Numbered from the stretch's first letter, positions 52,847 to 62,086 are shown. The stretch: DNA of 64,000 nucleotides from Nitrospirillum iridis (GCF_014205765.1 NZ_JACIIZ010000009.1:171081-235080); one strand, 5' to 3'. A program made the numbers and translations. The notes: generated by a model from the letters alone, not told the origin.

Positions 52847-54147
52847 AGCTGCTGTTCATTCATCAGAACTTTCCTGGACAATACCGGCACTTGGCGGCGC
52901 GCATGGCGGCGGCGGGGCATGAGGTGATGTGCCTGGGCGACAAGGCGAATATTCAACGGCAGGAATTGCCGTCGGGAATGTCGCTTGTGGGCTATCCATC
53001 GCCAGCGGGCGCCACCCCGGGCATCCATCACTATGTGGCCGGATTCGAAGCGGCGGTGCGCCGGGGGCAGTCGGTGCTCCGCGCCACCATGGAACTGAAC
53101 CGGATCGGGTTCTCCCCCGATGTCATTTGCGCCCATCCAGGGTGGGGCGAGTCCTTGTTCCTGAAGGATGTGTTCCCGAAGGCCAAACTGTTGGCCTATC
53201 TGGAATTCTACTACAACGCCCAGGGCAGCGACGTCGGCTTCGATCCCGAGTTTCCCGGCGTTCTGGATGACCTGTTCCGCATCCGCATCAAGAACAGCGT
53301 GCTTCTGCATGGCTTGCAGTCCATGGACTGGGGGATCGTGCCCACCCGCTGGCAGGCGGAACAGACCCCCGCCGATTTCCGCTCGCGCATCACCACGGTG
53401 CATGACGGGGTCGACACGCGCCTGGTGCGCCCGGATCCCGCCGCCCAACTCACGGTGACGCCGCAAGGAGCGACGGAACCCCTGGTTTTGCGTTCGGGGG
53501 ATGAGGTCGTGACCTTCGTCAACCGCAACCTGGAACCGTATCGCGGCTTCCACACCTTCATGCGGGCATTGCCGGAGCTACTGCGCCGCCGGCCGAATGC
53601 CCAGGTGGTTATTCTGGGCGGCGACGATGTCAGCTATGGCGTGCGCCCCAAGGATCATCCCAACTATCGCGCCCAATATCTGGCGGAGGTGGGCGGCCAG
53701 TTGGACTTGGCTCGTGTCCATTTCCTGGGACGGGTGCCCTACGCGACCTTCCTGTCGGTGTTGCAGGTGTCGGCCGTGCATGTCTATCTCACATATCCCT
53801 TTGTCTTGTCCTGGTCGCTGATGGAGGCCATGGCGGCCGGATGCCTGGTGGTGGCGTCGGATACCGCGCCGGTGCGGGAGGTCATCCGCGACGGGCGCAA
53901 CGGCCTGCTGGTTGATTTCTTTGCCCCGGATGGGCTGGCCGCGACGGTCGCGGCGGCGTTGGAGGACCCGCGCCGTATGGAGCGCCTGCGTCGACGCGCG
54001 CGGGAAACCGTCGTTGACCGCTATGATCTCGAGACGGTCTGCCTGCCCCAACAGATGCGTCTGATCGAGGAACTGGCGGCTGGTCGGCTGGTCGCGCGCC
54101 GGGTACCGGCTCCCGGAGGGGCCCCCAGGGCGGCCCCCAAGGGGTAA
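52843..54147 (+). CDS. Glycosyltransferase family 4
   Basis: A 434-residue GT-B glycosyltransferase. The N-terminal part begins MKLLFIHQNFPGQYRHLAARMAAAGHEV, and PTRWQAEQTPADFRSRITTVHDGVDT marks the domain junction. The C-terminal part has VTFVNRNLEPYRGFHTFMRALPELLRRRPNAQVVILGG and VYLTYPFVLSWSLMEAMAAGCLVVASDTAPVREVI, the E-x7-E donor-binding motif. The start is fixed by an ATGA overlap with the methyltransferase. A motif like those at the origin (54134-54151) spans the stop codon. Confidence 0.88.
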   Translation: MKLLFIHQNFPGQYRHLAARMAAAGHEVMCLGDKANIQRQELPSGMSLVGYPSPAGATPGIHHYVAGFEAAVRRGQSVLRATMELNRIGFSPDVICAHPGWGESLFLKDVFPKAKLLAYLEFYYNAQGSDVGFDPEFPGVLDDLFRIRIKNSVLLHGLQSMDWGIVPTRWQAEQTPADFRSRITTVHDGVDTRLVRPDPAAQLTVTPQGATEPLVLRSGDEVVTFVNRNLEPYRGFHTFMRALPELLRRRPNAQVVILGGDDVSYGVRPKDHPNYRAQYLAEVGGQLDLARVHFLGRVPYATFLSVLQVSAVHVYLTYPFVLSWSLMEAMAAGCLVVASDTAPVREVIRDGRNGLLVDFFAPDGLAATVAAALEDPRRMERLRRRARETVVDRYDLETVCLPQQMRLIEELAAGRLVARRVPAPGGAPRAAPKG

Positions 54148-54151
54148 GGAA
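54134..54151 (-). repeat. Origin-type motif at the end of the glycosyltransferase gene
   Basis: CCCCCAAGGGGTAAGGAA supplies the last codons and the TAA stop of the gene. Confidence 0.45.
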
Positions 54152-54294
54152 GCGGGTTTTTCTCCGCCGCCGACAGGCTTCTGTCAGGAAACGCGTGGAA
54201 ACTGGGTCCCCATGTCCCATATTGGGACGGGCCCTGTTTGGATTTGAGGTGGGGCGCCGCTGGCACCCGCGCGCCGCTCTTGGAGTTGAGATCC

Positions 54295-54897
54295 ATGCCT
54301 ATCCTCCGTTCCGCCCAGCCAATGCTGTCCTCCCTGCTGCTGACGGTGGCGCTTCTGGCCGCCAGTGGCCCGGCACGGGCGGGGGACGCTGATCAGACGA
54401 CGGCGCCGGAAAAAGGTGGCGTGGCGAATGAAGGGCCGGTGCGCCCCCCCGTGCTGGATGGTCCGGGGGCCGCCGCCGCCGCCGATGACCGGGACGATGG
54501 CATCGTGGCCGCGCGTCCGCCCGAGGATGACGGCTGGCGGTCGAAGGATACCAGTTGCCGTGTCGGCGGCAGTGTCACCATGGGTGTGGGCTTCGGCGGC
54601 GGCATGGTGGAGCGGGGCGCCGGCGCCACCTTGAATTATGGCCAGGATGGCAACCCCTTCCGTCCTTGCGCGGACACGGGCATCGGCTTTTCGCTGTCGG
54701 TGTCACAGAGCAATGTCAGCGGCCATCCCCGCAACGGGGCTTGGGGCACCGGCGTGTGGGGCGGCGGGTTCGACGGTGGCGACGGATACCCCTACGGTTA
54801 CGGCTCGCCTTACAGCTATGGGTCGCCCTATGGCTACGGTCGCTGGACGGACCGCGGCGGCATGGACAGCTGGTTCGCCAACCGCACCCGCCCCTGA
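54295..54897 (+). CDS. Secreted Gly/Tyr-rich protein of unknown function
   Basis: A 200-residue protein. A signal peptide (hydrophobic SSLLLTVALLAASGPARA, cleaved near residue 30) is followed by an acidic, proline-rich linker. A conserved-looking beta segment with two cysteines comes next, and then a low-complexity tail of repeated G-Y-G-S-P-Y units (about residues 160-185). Such tails occur in surface and matrix-associated proteins. The ATG at 54295 is selected for the signal peptide. It ends seven bases before the convergent hybrid kinase. I do not recognise the family. Confidence 0.6.
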   Translation: MPILRSAQPMLSSLLLTVALLAASGPARAGDADQTTAPEKGGVANEGPVRPPVLDGPGAAAAADDRDDGIVAARPPEDDGWRSKDTSCRVGGSVTMGVGFGGGMVERGAGATLNYGQDGNPFRPCADTGIGFSLSVSQSNVSGHPRNGAWGTGVWGGGFDGGDGYPYGYGSPYSYGSPYGYGRWTDRGGMDSWFANRTRP

Positions 54898-54903
54898 CGT
54901 CGT

Positions 54904-57726
54904 TTACACCCGGGCGCTGTGCAACGCGTCCAGCCGATCCAGCAGCGTCTTCACCGACAGGGGCTTGAGGAAGAAGGCGTCGGCCCCACCCGCACGGGCG
55001 GTGGCCTCGTCCACCTCGGCGCTATGGCCGGTGCATAACACGCAGATCAGGCCCGGGTTGGGCCCTTTGGCGGCATGGATCAGGCTTAACCCCGTCATGC
55101 CCGGCATGGTCTGGTCGGTGACCAACGCGTGATAGCCCTGTGACTTGTCGACCAGCAGCGCCAGCGCCTCCTGGGGGTTGTTGCAGACGGTGACGCTGTG
55201 GCCGCGCCGGGACAGCCCCTCCTGCAACAGTTCGCCCATGGCGTCGGTGTCGTCCACCACCAGCACCTTTAGGCCGCGTGGCTTGACGGCCGCGGTAGCC
55301 GGCGCGCCTTCCCCAGGGTGACGCGCCCCGTCGTCGCCTACGGTCGGCTCCCGCGCGTTGGATCCCAATCCGGACAGACAGGGCAGGGTGATGCGGATGA
55401 CCGTGCCGGTATCCAGGCGGCTGGCCACGGCCAGGCCCCCACCATGGGCCTTGATGATGCTGCTGACGTTGGCCAAGCCCAGGCCGGTGCCCTTGTCCTG
55501 TCCCTTTGTGGTGAAGAAGGGCTCGAACATACGCGCCAGGTGATCGGGCGACAGGCCGGTGCCCTGGTCGGTGACCTCCAGCACCACATGGGGCCCGTCC
55601 GCCGTCGGCAGGATTTCCTGCACCGTCCAATCCGCCGGGAAGGTGAAGGGCAGGGGGCCGCGGTTCAGGCGGATGCTGATGTCCCCGGTATCCTCCCGCC
55701 GGGCGTCGTGGGCATTGATGACGAGGTTCATCAGCACCTGCATCATCTGCGTCTGATTGACCCGCAGCGGCGGCAGCCCTTCCTCGGTCATGCAGGTAAG
55801 ACGGGTGGTGGCCGGCACGGTGGAGCGCAGGACGACCTGCGCGTCCTCGACGATGGCACGGGCGGCCACCACCTCCTGCACGCCGGCATCGGTGCGGGCG
55901 AAGCCCAGGATCTGCCGCACCAGATCCTTGGCGCGCGCACCCACGGCGACGATGCGCTCGGCATAGCTGCGGGCCGGGGACTCCGCGGGCAGGTCGGCCA
56001 CCAGGAACTCCGCATAACCCAGCATGGCGCCGAGCAGGTTGTTGAAGTCGTGGGCGACGCCGCCGGCCAGCCGGCCCACCGTTTCCAACTTGTCCTGCTG
56101 CAGGATCTGGCGTTGCAGGACCTGGCGCTCCCGTTCCGCGCGGTCACGTTCCGATACATCCCGGGCCACCACTAGAATGTCGCCGCCAGGGTCGTTGCTG
56201 GCGGTGAACTCGACCGCTTCCACCCGATGGCCTGACAGGGTGGTCCAATTGTCCACGACGCCGGTCCACATCCCCCGGCGTGCTAAGCTGTCGCTGATCT
56301 GATGGCGCAGTCCCGCCAATGCGGCGGCCGTCTCCGGTGTCACGAACTGCGAGATCCGCCGCCCCAGCAGCGTGTCCGCCTCCATGACGCCCAGCAGGCC
56401 AAGCGCCTGGCCATTGGCGTACAGCACGCTGTATTCCCGGTTCATCATGAAGATGGCGTCATGGGCCACGGCGATGCAGGCGGCCATCCGTTGCAGGTCC
56501 AGGCGCAGGCGGTCGCGCTCCACCAGCGTCAGGCGGAAATCCTCCAACCCCCGGGCCAAGTCGCCAATGACGTCCGGGCAATCCTGGTCGGGCAACGATT
56601 GGCCATAGTCGCCCTGGTTCAGGCGCTCCACCCCACCTTGCAAGCGATGCAGCGGCTTGGCCACGATCAGGCGCACGGCCAGGATCATCAGGCCGGTCAG
56701 CAGCAGGGCGCACAAGACCCCGGCCATCAGGATCGCCGTGCGGATGCCGGCGAAGGGCCGGGCCAACCGGTCGATCGGCACGTCCATGACCAGCAGGCGC
56801 CGTCCTTCGCCTGGGATCAGGTCCACCGGCCAGGTGAAGCGGCGTAGCCGCGAACCGTCGGACCGTGTGCGCTCCAGGCTGTAGGGTTGGGCCTGGTCGA
56901 TGAACACCCGCTCCCCGATGGAAAACTGATAGTCGGGCCCGTCGCCAAAGGTGGCGGCGCTGCCCAATCGGGACGGATCGGGATGATAGCCCCAAACCCC
57001 CGCGGTGTTGATGATGGCGATGGGCGCGCCGAAGGGGTGGCGCCCTTCATAGACCTGGGCGCGATCACGCTGGTCCAGATCTATGCCCGCGACCCCGATG
57101 AGACGGTCGCCCACCATGGCCGGCATGGCATGCGAGACGAGGACGGTGGGCGACCCCTGGATGGGAAAGATGTAGGGCGGAAGAATGGTCAGCCGGTGGC
57201 TGCGGGCGGCCCGGGCATAATAGTCCTGGGTGGTGAAGTCATCGGGTGGGGACTGCAGCAGAACCGTGCCTTCCTGGCTGGTGGCGTACAGGGCGTAGCG
57301 GCCGGTGCCGGCCATGCCGACCTGCATATCCTTGGTGTCCCGCGCGGCGTTGTCGGGCCCCAGGGCGTCCGGCTCGGCGTAAAACCAGACGCCCACGGCC
57401 TCCGGGTGCAGTGCTGCCGCTTGGCGCAAATATTCGGTGATCTGCCGGCGGTCGGCCAGCGTGGGCGCCTGGCCCTCCCGTTCCCGCGTGGCGGCCAGGG
57501 CGGAAACCATGCGCGCGGCACCTTCGGCGATGGTTATCTCCCCCCGGATGCCGGCGCTGATGGCCTGGGCCTCCCGTTGCGCGGTGTCGCGGCCATAGTC
57601 GTTGATGAACCGCTCCACCACCTGCTGGCTGAGGTGGACGGTGACCAGGATCATTCCTCCCAGCATGAGGCCCGCGGCCGGCAGGATGGCCAGCAGCAGG
57701 CGCATGGGGAGGGTGAAGCGGATCAT
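54904..57726 (-). CDS. Hybrid sensor histidine kinase with Cache, HAMP, PAS and receiver domains
   Basis: A 940-residue membrane kinase. TM1 is near residues 8-31, followed by a dCache/Cache_1 periplasmic sensor (about 35-330, with VGVWFYAEPDALG and VGDRLIGVAGIDL) and TM2 near 340-360. A HAMP and PAS domain follow, then HisKA with GGVAHDFNNLLGAMLGYAEF (His near 560), a HATPase_c domain (EVTDQGTGLSPDHL, GTGLGLANVSSI) and a C-terminal receiver domain (VLVVDDTDAMGELL, ALVTDQTMPGMTGLSL). Cache sensors bind small organic acids or amino acids. No separate response regulator is adjacent, so the output partner is elsewhere. Confidence 0.88.
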   Translation of the reverse strand: MIRFTLPMRLLLAILPAAGLMLGGMILVTVHLSQQVVERFINDYGRDTAQREAQAISAGIRGEITIAEGAARMVSALAATREREGQAPTLADRRQITEYLRQAAALHPEAVGVWFYAEPDALGPDNAARDTKDMQVGMAGTGRYALYATSQEGTVLLQSPPDDFTTQDYYARAARSHRLTILPPYIFPIQGSPTVLVSHAMPAMVGDRLIGVAGIDLDQRDRAQVYEGRHPFGAPIAIINTAGVWGYHPDPSRLGSAATFGDGPDYQFSIGERVFIDQAQPYSLERTRSDGSRLRRFTWPVDLIPGEGRRLLVMDVPIDRLARPFAGIRTAILMAGVLCALLLTGLMILAVRLIVAKPLHRLQGGVERLNQGDYGQSLPDQDCPDVIGDLARGLEDFRLTLVERDRLRLDLQRMAACIAVAHDAIFMMNREYSVLYANGQALGLLGVMEADTLLGRRISQFVTPETAAALAGLRHQISDSLARRGMWTGVVDNWTTLSGHRVEAVEFTASNDPGGDILVVARDVSERDRAERERQVLQRQILQQDKLETVGRLAGGVAHDFNNLLGAMLGYAEFLVADLPAESPARSYAERIVAVGARAKDLVRQILGFARTDAGVQEVVAARAIVEDAQVVLRSTVPATTRLTCMTEEGLPPLRVNQTQMMQVLMNLVINAHDARREDTGDISIRLNRGPLPFTFPADWTVQEILPTADGPHVVLEVTDQGTGLSPDHLARMFEPFFTTKGQDKGTGLGLANVSSIIKAHGGGLAVASRLDTGTVIRITLPCLSGLGSNAREPTVGDDGARHPGEGAPATAAVKPRGLKVLVVDDTDAMGELLQEGLSRRGHSVTVCNNPQEALALLVDKSQGYHALVTDQTMPGMTGLSLIHAAKGPNPGLICVLCTGHSAEVDEATARAGGADAFFLKPLSVKTLLDRLDALHSARV

Positions 57727-57867
57727 CCGCGGTTCCCATATTGGTGTTCACGACCCCCGCGGCGGCGATGAAGACCTGGCAGGGGTAGGACCGGTCGGCG
57801 GCGCGTTCGGCACGAAGGCAATAAAACCGTAGCGCAATCAATGGGGAATTGCGCCTTACCAAGAAGG

Positions 57868-59499
57868 TCAGGGTAGGGACGCCGGCGCCTGTTCCGCCGC
57901 CAGGTTCACAGCGGCCAAATCGGCCACGGTCAGGTCGATGACGGCGATTTCGGGTACCCGCAACCCCAGGGCCGGGGCGTCCGCCGGGCGGGGGAGGGCG
58001 ATGCGCGGCCAGCGGCGACGCAGCAGGCCGGGCAGGAGGGGGGCGTTGGGCACCACGATGGCGGGCTCGGCCTCGACGCCCGCCAGGGCACGCAGCCGGC
58101 TGTTGAGCGCCAGCGCGAACACAGGAACCAGCCATACCAGGCGGTTCTGATAGCGGTCGTGAGGATTGGACAGCGCCCCGCAGATCAGGGCGTTGCCGGC
58201 CAGCGCTGCCCACAGGAACAACAGGGCCCCCAGGGCGACGCCGTCGCGACGCCTTACCGCTTGGGGGATCAACGCGGCCAGCATGGCCAGGGCCACATAG
58301 GCCAGGGGAACCGCCAGATAGTTGGACAGGTCCGCCATGCCGGGCGTCGGGCCCTCGTTCTGCTGGTCGGCCTTCAGGTAGGCGGGTTCCAGCCTCGCCA
58401 GCCACAGGTGCATCACCTCCCGGGTGCCGCCGTGGTATTCATCCAGGCCATCGCCGGTCTGCACGCGAAAGAACTGCTCCAGCCCCGCCTGCAGGGACGA
58501 CAGCGCCAGCGCGATGGGATACCGCCTCATCACCGCCGCGTTCAGGCGGGCGGCCTCCGGCGTCATGGCCTGCCAGCCGCCCAGCGTGACCAGGGGGGAA
58601 TCCCCACCCCACAGGAACTCGTCCGCCGTGGTCGGCAGGCGGTGGCGAAGGGGGCACAGCGCATAGGCGTGCGGGTCGTCCGCGCACCGTTCGTCCAGCA
58701 GGCGCCGCACGTGCCCCTGTTGCAGCAGGCTGCCGAACAGGAACAGGGGGCCGCCCGGGGTCAGCGTGGCCTGGCCGGTGACGACGCCGTTCAACAAGGG
58801 GAGGGCCATCACGCTGCCGGCGACCAAGGCCGCTGGCGGCAGCAGGCGCAGGGCCCGCCAGGACCGGGGGCGGAGGGCGCCGCCGATGGCCTTCATCAGC
58901 CCCAGCACGCCCACCAGCCCAATGCCCAGCGCCATTCCCGACATATGTGACAGCAGGCTCAGCAGCCCCACGGCGGCGATGCCCAGGCGGGAGGTCCAGG
59001 TCAGCGAATCCCAGCGGAAGGCCAGCAGCCATAGGGTCGCCACCACCCAGGGGACCGTGAGGTCGGGCATCAGCTGGGCGGTGTACCAGGCCATGCCGGT
59101 GCACAGTGACAGCAGCAGGACCAAGGCCAAGGTCGCGATCCGGCCCGGATCACCGCCCGGCGTCAGGCCGGCCCGCAACTGGTGGAGCAGCCATAAGGTC
59201 AGGGCCGCTTGCGCCACCACCGGGCCCCACAGGGTGCGCCAGTTCAGCGATGTCGCCTGCAGGAACAGGCCGTAGGCCAGCGACCGCCCCTCGACCGGCT
59301 TGTGCAGGACCGCTGTCTCGATGTAGCCGCCGGTGTCGAAGAAGACGATGGGGAAGCCATTCAACAAGGCCGGCCACAGCATCAGGAGCATGGCGCCGGC
59401 GATGGTCAGCCAAGCCACGGGGGACGGTGGCGCCCAGGCATCGCGCAGGCGCGCGAGCAGCCGCGCACCACGGTGCTGGACACCAGACAGCCAAGGCAT
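57868..59499 (-). CDS. Multi-spanning membrane protein of unknown function
   Basis: A 543-residue inner-membrane protein with about ten to eleven hydrophobic helices. Its periplasmic loop after the first helix contains an FFDTGGYIE motif, which resembles the D-x-x-x-Y-type loop of dolichyl-phosphate mannose-type (GT-C) transferases. Function is not established. The ATG at 59499, with GGGGGA upstream, is preferred to the longer frame. A copy of the origin-type motif lies inside (58252-58267). It is not obviously co-transcribed with its neighbours. Confidence 0.6.
   Translation of the reverse strand: MPWLSGVQHRGARLLARLRDAWAPPSPVAWLTIAGAMLLMLWPALLNGFPIVFFDTGGYIETAVLHKPVEGRSLAYGLFLQATSLNWRTLWGPVVAQAALTLWLLHQLRAGLTPGGDPGRIATLALVLLLSLCTGMAWYTAQLMPDLTVPWVVATLWLLAFRWDSLTWTSRLGIAAVGLLSLLSHMSGMALGIGLVGVLGLMKAIGGALRPRSWRALRLLPPAALVAGSVMALPLLNGVVTGQATLTPGGPLFLFGSLLQQGHVRRLLDERCADDPHAYALCPLRHRLPTTADEFLWGGDSPLVTLGGWQAMTPEAARLNAAVMRRYPIALALSSLQAGLEQFFRVQTGDGLDEYHGGTREVMHLWLARLEPAYLKADQQNEGPTPGMADLSNYLAVPLAYVALAMLAALIPQAVRRRDGVALGALLFLWAALAGNALICGALSNPHDRYQNRLVWLVPVFALALNSRLRALAGVEAEPAIVVPNAPLLPGLLRRRWPRIALPRPADAPALGLRVPEIAVIDLTVADLAAVNLAAEQAPASLP
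58252..58267 (+). repeat. Origin-type motif inside the membrane-protein gene
   Basis: CCTTACCGCTTGGGGG, identical in core to the copy at 18239. Confidence 0.5.
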
Positions 59500-59660
59500 G
59501 GCGGATGGATCCCCCAAAACCGAAATATCCCCGCAATTCTTATGCTTAGGTCCTCGACACAACCATCAATAGCGCTACGGGCAGGGGGGGCGTCAAGGGC
59601 AATCGGGGGGATGGTTGCAGATGTGCCAGGTCGGTGGCTTTCCAGCCACGGGCCCGGATG

Positions 59661-60617
59661 TCACAGGCTCAGTGCCGGGCCTCGGCCGATGAACGCCGGG
59701 TTGGCCGGGCAGGGGGTGGTGGGACGGTCGGCGAACTCCGCCGCCAGGGCGTCGATGAACCCCCGCACCGCTGGCACCAGCCCGCGACGGGACGGGAAGA
59801 CGACATGCACCACGCCCGTCGGTAGGGTCCAACCCGGCAGCAGCGTCTCCAGCGCCCCCTGCGCCAGGTAGTTATCGATGACGAAGTGGGGCAGCTGGGT
59901 CATGGCGACCCCCGTCAGCGCGGCGTCGCGCAGCAGGCCCATATCCTCGGTGATCAGGCGCGGCTGGTGGGCCACCGTGCGCAGGATGCCGTCCGGCCCG
60001 TACAGCCGCCAAACATACTCGCCCCCGGTGCGGGGCATGTCGGCGCTAGGCAGGGCCGCCAAGTCGCCCGGCGTGGTGGGGCGGCCGTGGCGGTCCAGGA
60101 ATTCGGGGCTGGCGACCAGGGCGGACCCATGGCTCTCCAGCACCCTGACGATCAGGTCGCTATCGTCCAGGGGCGGCATGCGCACCCGGATCGCCAGGTC
60201 ATAGCCTTCCTCGATGACGTCGACGCGGCGGTTGCTGGCCTCCAGCCGGATGTTCACCCGGGGGTACTGGGCCATGTAGCGGGTGACGACCGGACCCACG
60301 CGGGTCAAGACCAGCGCGGTGGGACAGCTGACACGCACCGTGCCCTGCGGCTCCGACCGGGTGCGGTCCACCACCTCCTGCGCGGCGGCGGCCTCGGCGA
60401 TCATGGCCAGGCAATGGGCATGGTAGGTGCGGCCCACGTCCGTCACGGCGAAACGACGGGTGGAGCGTTGCAGCAGCCGCACGCCCAACTGCTCCTCCAG
60501 CAGGGACACCCGGCGGCTGAGGGTGGATTTGGGCACGCCCAGCGCCCGCTCCGCCGCGGCGAAGCCGCCGTGCTCCACCACCTGGGCGAAGTAATAGAGG
60601 TCGTTCAGGTCGCGCAT
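59661..60617 (-). CDS. LysR-family regulator divergent to azoreductase
   Basis: A 318-residue regulator of the CrgA/AaeR-like branch. It begins MRDLNDLYYFAQVVEHGGFAAAERALGVPKSTLSRRVSLLEEQLGVRLLQRSTRRF, a typical LysR headpiece, followed by a substrate-binding domain (VRVSCPTALVLTRVGPVVTRYMAQYP is the usual junction). It is divergent from azoR with 219 bp between the starts. A 16-bp palindrome of LysR-operator type lies in that gap, so it very probably controls azoR in response to a quinone or electrophile, as related regulators do. Confidence 0.9.
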   Translation of the reverse strand: MRDLNDLYYFAQVVEHGGFAAAERALGVPKSTLSRRVSLLEEQLGVRLLQRSTRRFAVTDVGRTYHAHCLAMIAEAAAAQEVVDRTRSEPQGTVRVSCPTALVLTRVGPVVTRYMAQYPRVNIRLEASNRRVDVIEEGYDLAIRVRMPPLDDSDLIVRVLESHGSALVASPEFLDRHGRPTTPGDLAALPSADMPRTGGEYVWRLYGPDGILRTVAHQPRLITEDMGLLRDAALTGVAMTQLPHFVIDNYLAQGALETLLPGWTLPTGVVHVVFPSRRGLVPAVRGFIDALAAEFADRPTTPCPANPAFIGRGPALSL

Positions 60618-60658
60618 GCGGTGTCCTCGGCCGCCCCAGGGGGCTCGGCGCTGTCATC

Positions 60659-60674
60659 GTTCCAGATCTGGAAC
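60659..60674. promoter_or_regulatory. LysR-type operator palindrome
   Basis: GTTCCAGATCTGGAAC is a perfect 16-bp palindrome about 42 bp upstream of the lysR start and 160 bp before azoR. A half-like GTTCCAGTGGCA follows at about 60709. It fits autoregulation and divergent control. Confidence 0.6.
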
Positions 60675-60758
60675 ATAGAGTGTGAATTCTGCCCTCTGAT
60701 GGCAATAGCGTTCCAGTGGCATTCTGGGCGGGTATTCAGCGGCCGGGGTCCCCCGCCG

Positions 60759-60820
60759 CCCATCCCAGGCCGGGCGTATCAGCGCCCACCCCAGGCCGGG
60801 CGCGTCAGCGCCCACCCCAG
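60759..60820 (+). repeat. 26-bp tandem repeat upstream of azoR
   Basis: Two near-identical 26-bp units (60759-60784 and 60785-60810) and a partial third end two bases before the first possible ATG of azoR. Confidence 0.75.
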
Positions 60821-60836
60821 AATGAAGGTCCCGATC

Positions 60837-61463
60837 ATGAAGCTCCTGCACATCGATTCCAGCCCCTTGGGCCAGGCCTCCGTCTCGCGCCAGCTGACCG
60901 CCGCCGTGGTCCAGGCTTGGCAGCAGGCCAATCCCGCCGGTGAGGTGGTCTATCGCGACGTCGCCGCCGTCGCTCCCGCCCATCTGGATGGCGAACTGCT
61001 GCAGGTCGCCAAGTTTGGCGCCAACCAGGATTTGAGCCCGGCGCAGCAGGCGGAGCGTGCCCTGGTCGACAGCCTGGTGGGCGAGTTGCTGGCCGCCGAT
61101 GTCGTGGTCATCGGCGCCCCCATGTACAACTTCTCCGTTCCCAGCCAGCTGAAGGCCTACCTGGACCGCCTGGCCCAACCCGGCCGCACCTTCCGCTATA
61201 CCGAGTCCGGTCCGCAGGGCCTGGCCGGCGGTCGCAAGGTGGTGATCGTCTCTTCCCGTGGCGGCAAGTACGCCGGCACGCCCTATGAGGCGGCCCTGGA
61301 CCACCAGGAAGCCTATCTGAAGGCCTTCCTCGGCTTCCTCGGCCTGACCGACGTCACCATCGTCCGGGCTGAGGGTGTGGCCATGGGGCCTGAGTCCAAG
61401 GCCGGCGCGCTGGAGGCCGCCACCACCCAGATCGGCGCCCTGTTCCTGGCCGAAGCCGCCTGA
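60837..61463 (+). CDS. azoR: FMN-dependent NADH-azoreductase
   Basis: A 208-residue flavodoxin-fold enzyme that reduces azo dyes and quinones with NADH in two-electron steps. MKLLHIDSSPLGQASVSRQLT is the start typical of AzoR. The FMN-binding APMYNFSVPSQLKAYLDRLAQPGRTFRYTESGPQGL and SSRGGKYAGTP blocks are present. The ATG at 60837 has GAAGGT seven bases upstream; an alternative ATG at 60822 adds five residues. It is divergent from a LysR gene that probably regulates it, and is followed by a strong terminator. Confidence 0.93.
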   Translation: MKLLHIDSSPLGQASVSRQLTAAVVQAWQQANPAGEVVYRDVAAVAPAHLDGELLQVAKFGANQDLSPAQQAERALVDSLVGELLAADVVVIGAPMYNFSVPSQLKAYLDRLAQPGRTFRYTESGPQGLAGGRKVVIVSSRGGKYAGTPYEAALDHQEAYLKAFLGFLGLTDVTIVRAEGVAMGPESKAGALEAATTQIGALFLAEAA

Positions 61464-61489
61464 CCCGTTTCCATCCTGTTGGCCGTTTG

Positions 61490-61530
61490 AAGCCGGCGTC
61501 CCTTGAAAAAGGGGCGCCGGCTTTGCTTTT
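61490..61530 (+). terminator. Intrinsic terminator after azoR
   Basis: A stem AGCCGGCG-TCCCTT, a short A-rich loop, then AAGGGG-CGCCGGCT, followed by TTGCTTTTA. This is the best classical rho-independent terminator in the window. Confidence 0.85.
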
Positions 61531-61566
61531 ACTTACGATCGGCCATAGGACAGGAAGGAGGGGACC

Positions 61567-62016
61567 GTGCGCCACCCTGGTGATCTGCAACGCTTCGTCG
61601 ACGCCCAGAGCCCGCAGCTGGAGACGGTGATCCAGGAACTGGTGACCGGCCACAAGCGCAGCCACTGGATGTGGTACTTCTTTCCCCAGATCGCGGGATT
61701 GGGCCAAAGTGCGACGTCGCAACATTACGCGCTGGCATCGTTGGACGAGGCCGGGGCCTACCTGGACCACACCATCCTGGGCGGGCGACTGCGCCAGTTG
61801 ACGGCCTTGGTGAACGGCCTGCCGGGCCAGGACGCGGCGGCGGTGTTCGGTCCGGTGGACGCTCTGAAGTTCCGCTCGTGCATGACCCTGTTCCATCGGG
61901 TGGCGGGGGATGGCGATACGCTGTTCCAGCGGGCGCTGGACAAGTATTTCGGCGGGCTGCCTGATCAACGGACCCTGGACCTGGCCATGGTGTCGCAAGG
62001 CTGCCTGCATAGGTAG
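61567..62016 (+). CDS. DUF1810 family protein
   Basis: A 149-residue protein of the DUF1810 family: DLQRFVDAQ near the start, KRSHWMWYFFPQIAGLG (the family signature) at about 28-46, YALASLDEAGAYL, and DALKFRSCMTLF toward the end. The biochemical role is not known; members are small helical cytoplasmic proteins. GTG start with AAGGAGG upstream. A degenerate copy of the TGCGACGTCGCA palindrome (61710-61721) lies in the coding sequence. Confidence 0.85.
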   Translation: MRHPGDLQRFVDAQSPQLETVIQELVTGHKRSHWMWYFFPQIAGLGQSATSQHYALASLDEAGAYLDHTILGGRLRQLTALVNGLPGQDAAAVFGPVDALKFRSCMTLFHRVAGDGDTLFQRALDKYFGGLPDQRTLDLAMVSQGCLHR

Positions 62017-62086
62017 TGCGTTATGGATGGCTGCGCGTTTATCGGGTAGTCTTCCCCCAGGGAAAACGCTACTGGGGGTAACGCGC

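Noticed and set aside
59886-60836. Long upstream extension of the azoreductase frame
   Set aside because: The extension is antisense to the LysR gene, and a normal AzoR start with a ribosome site lies at 60837.
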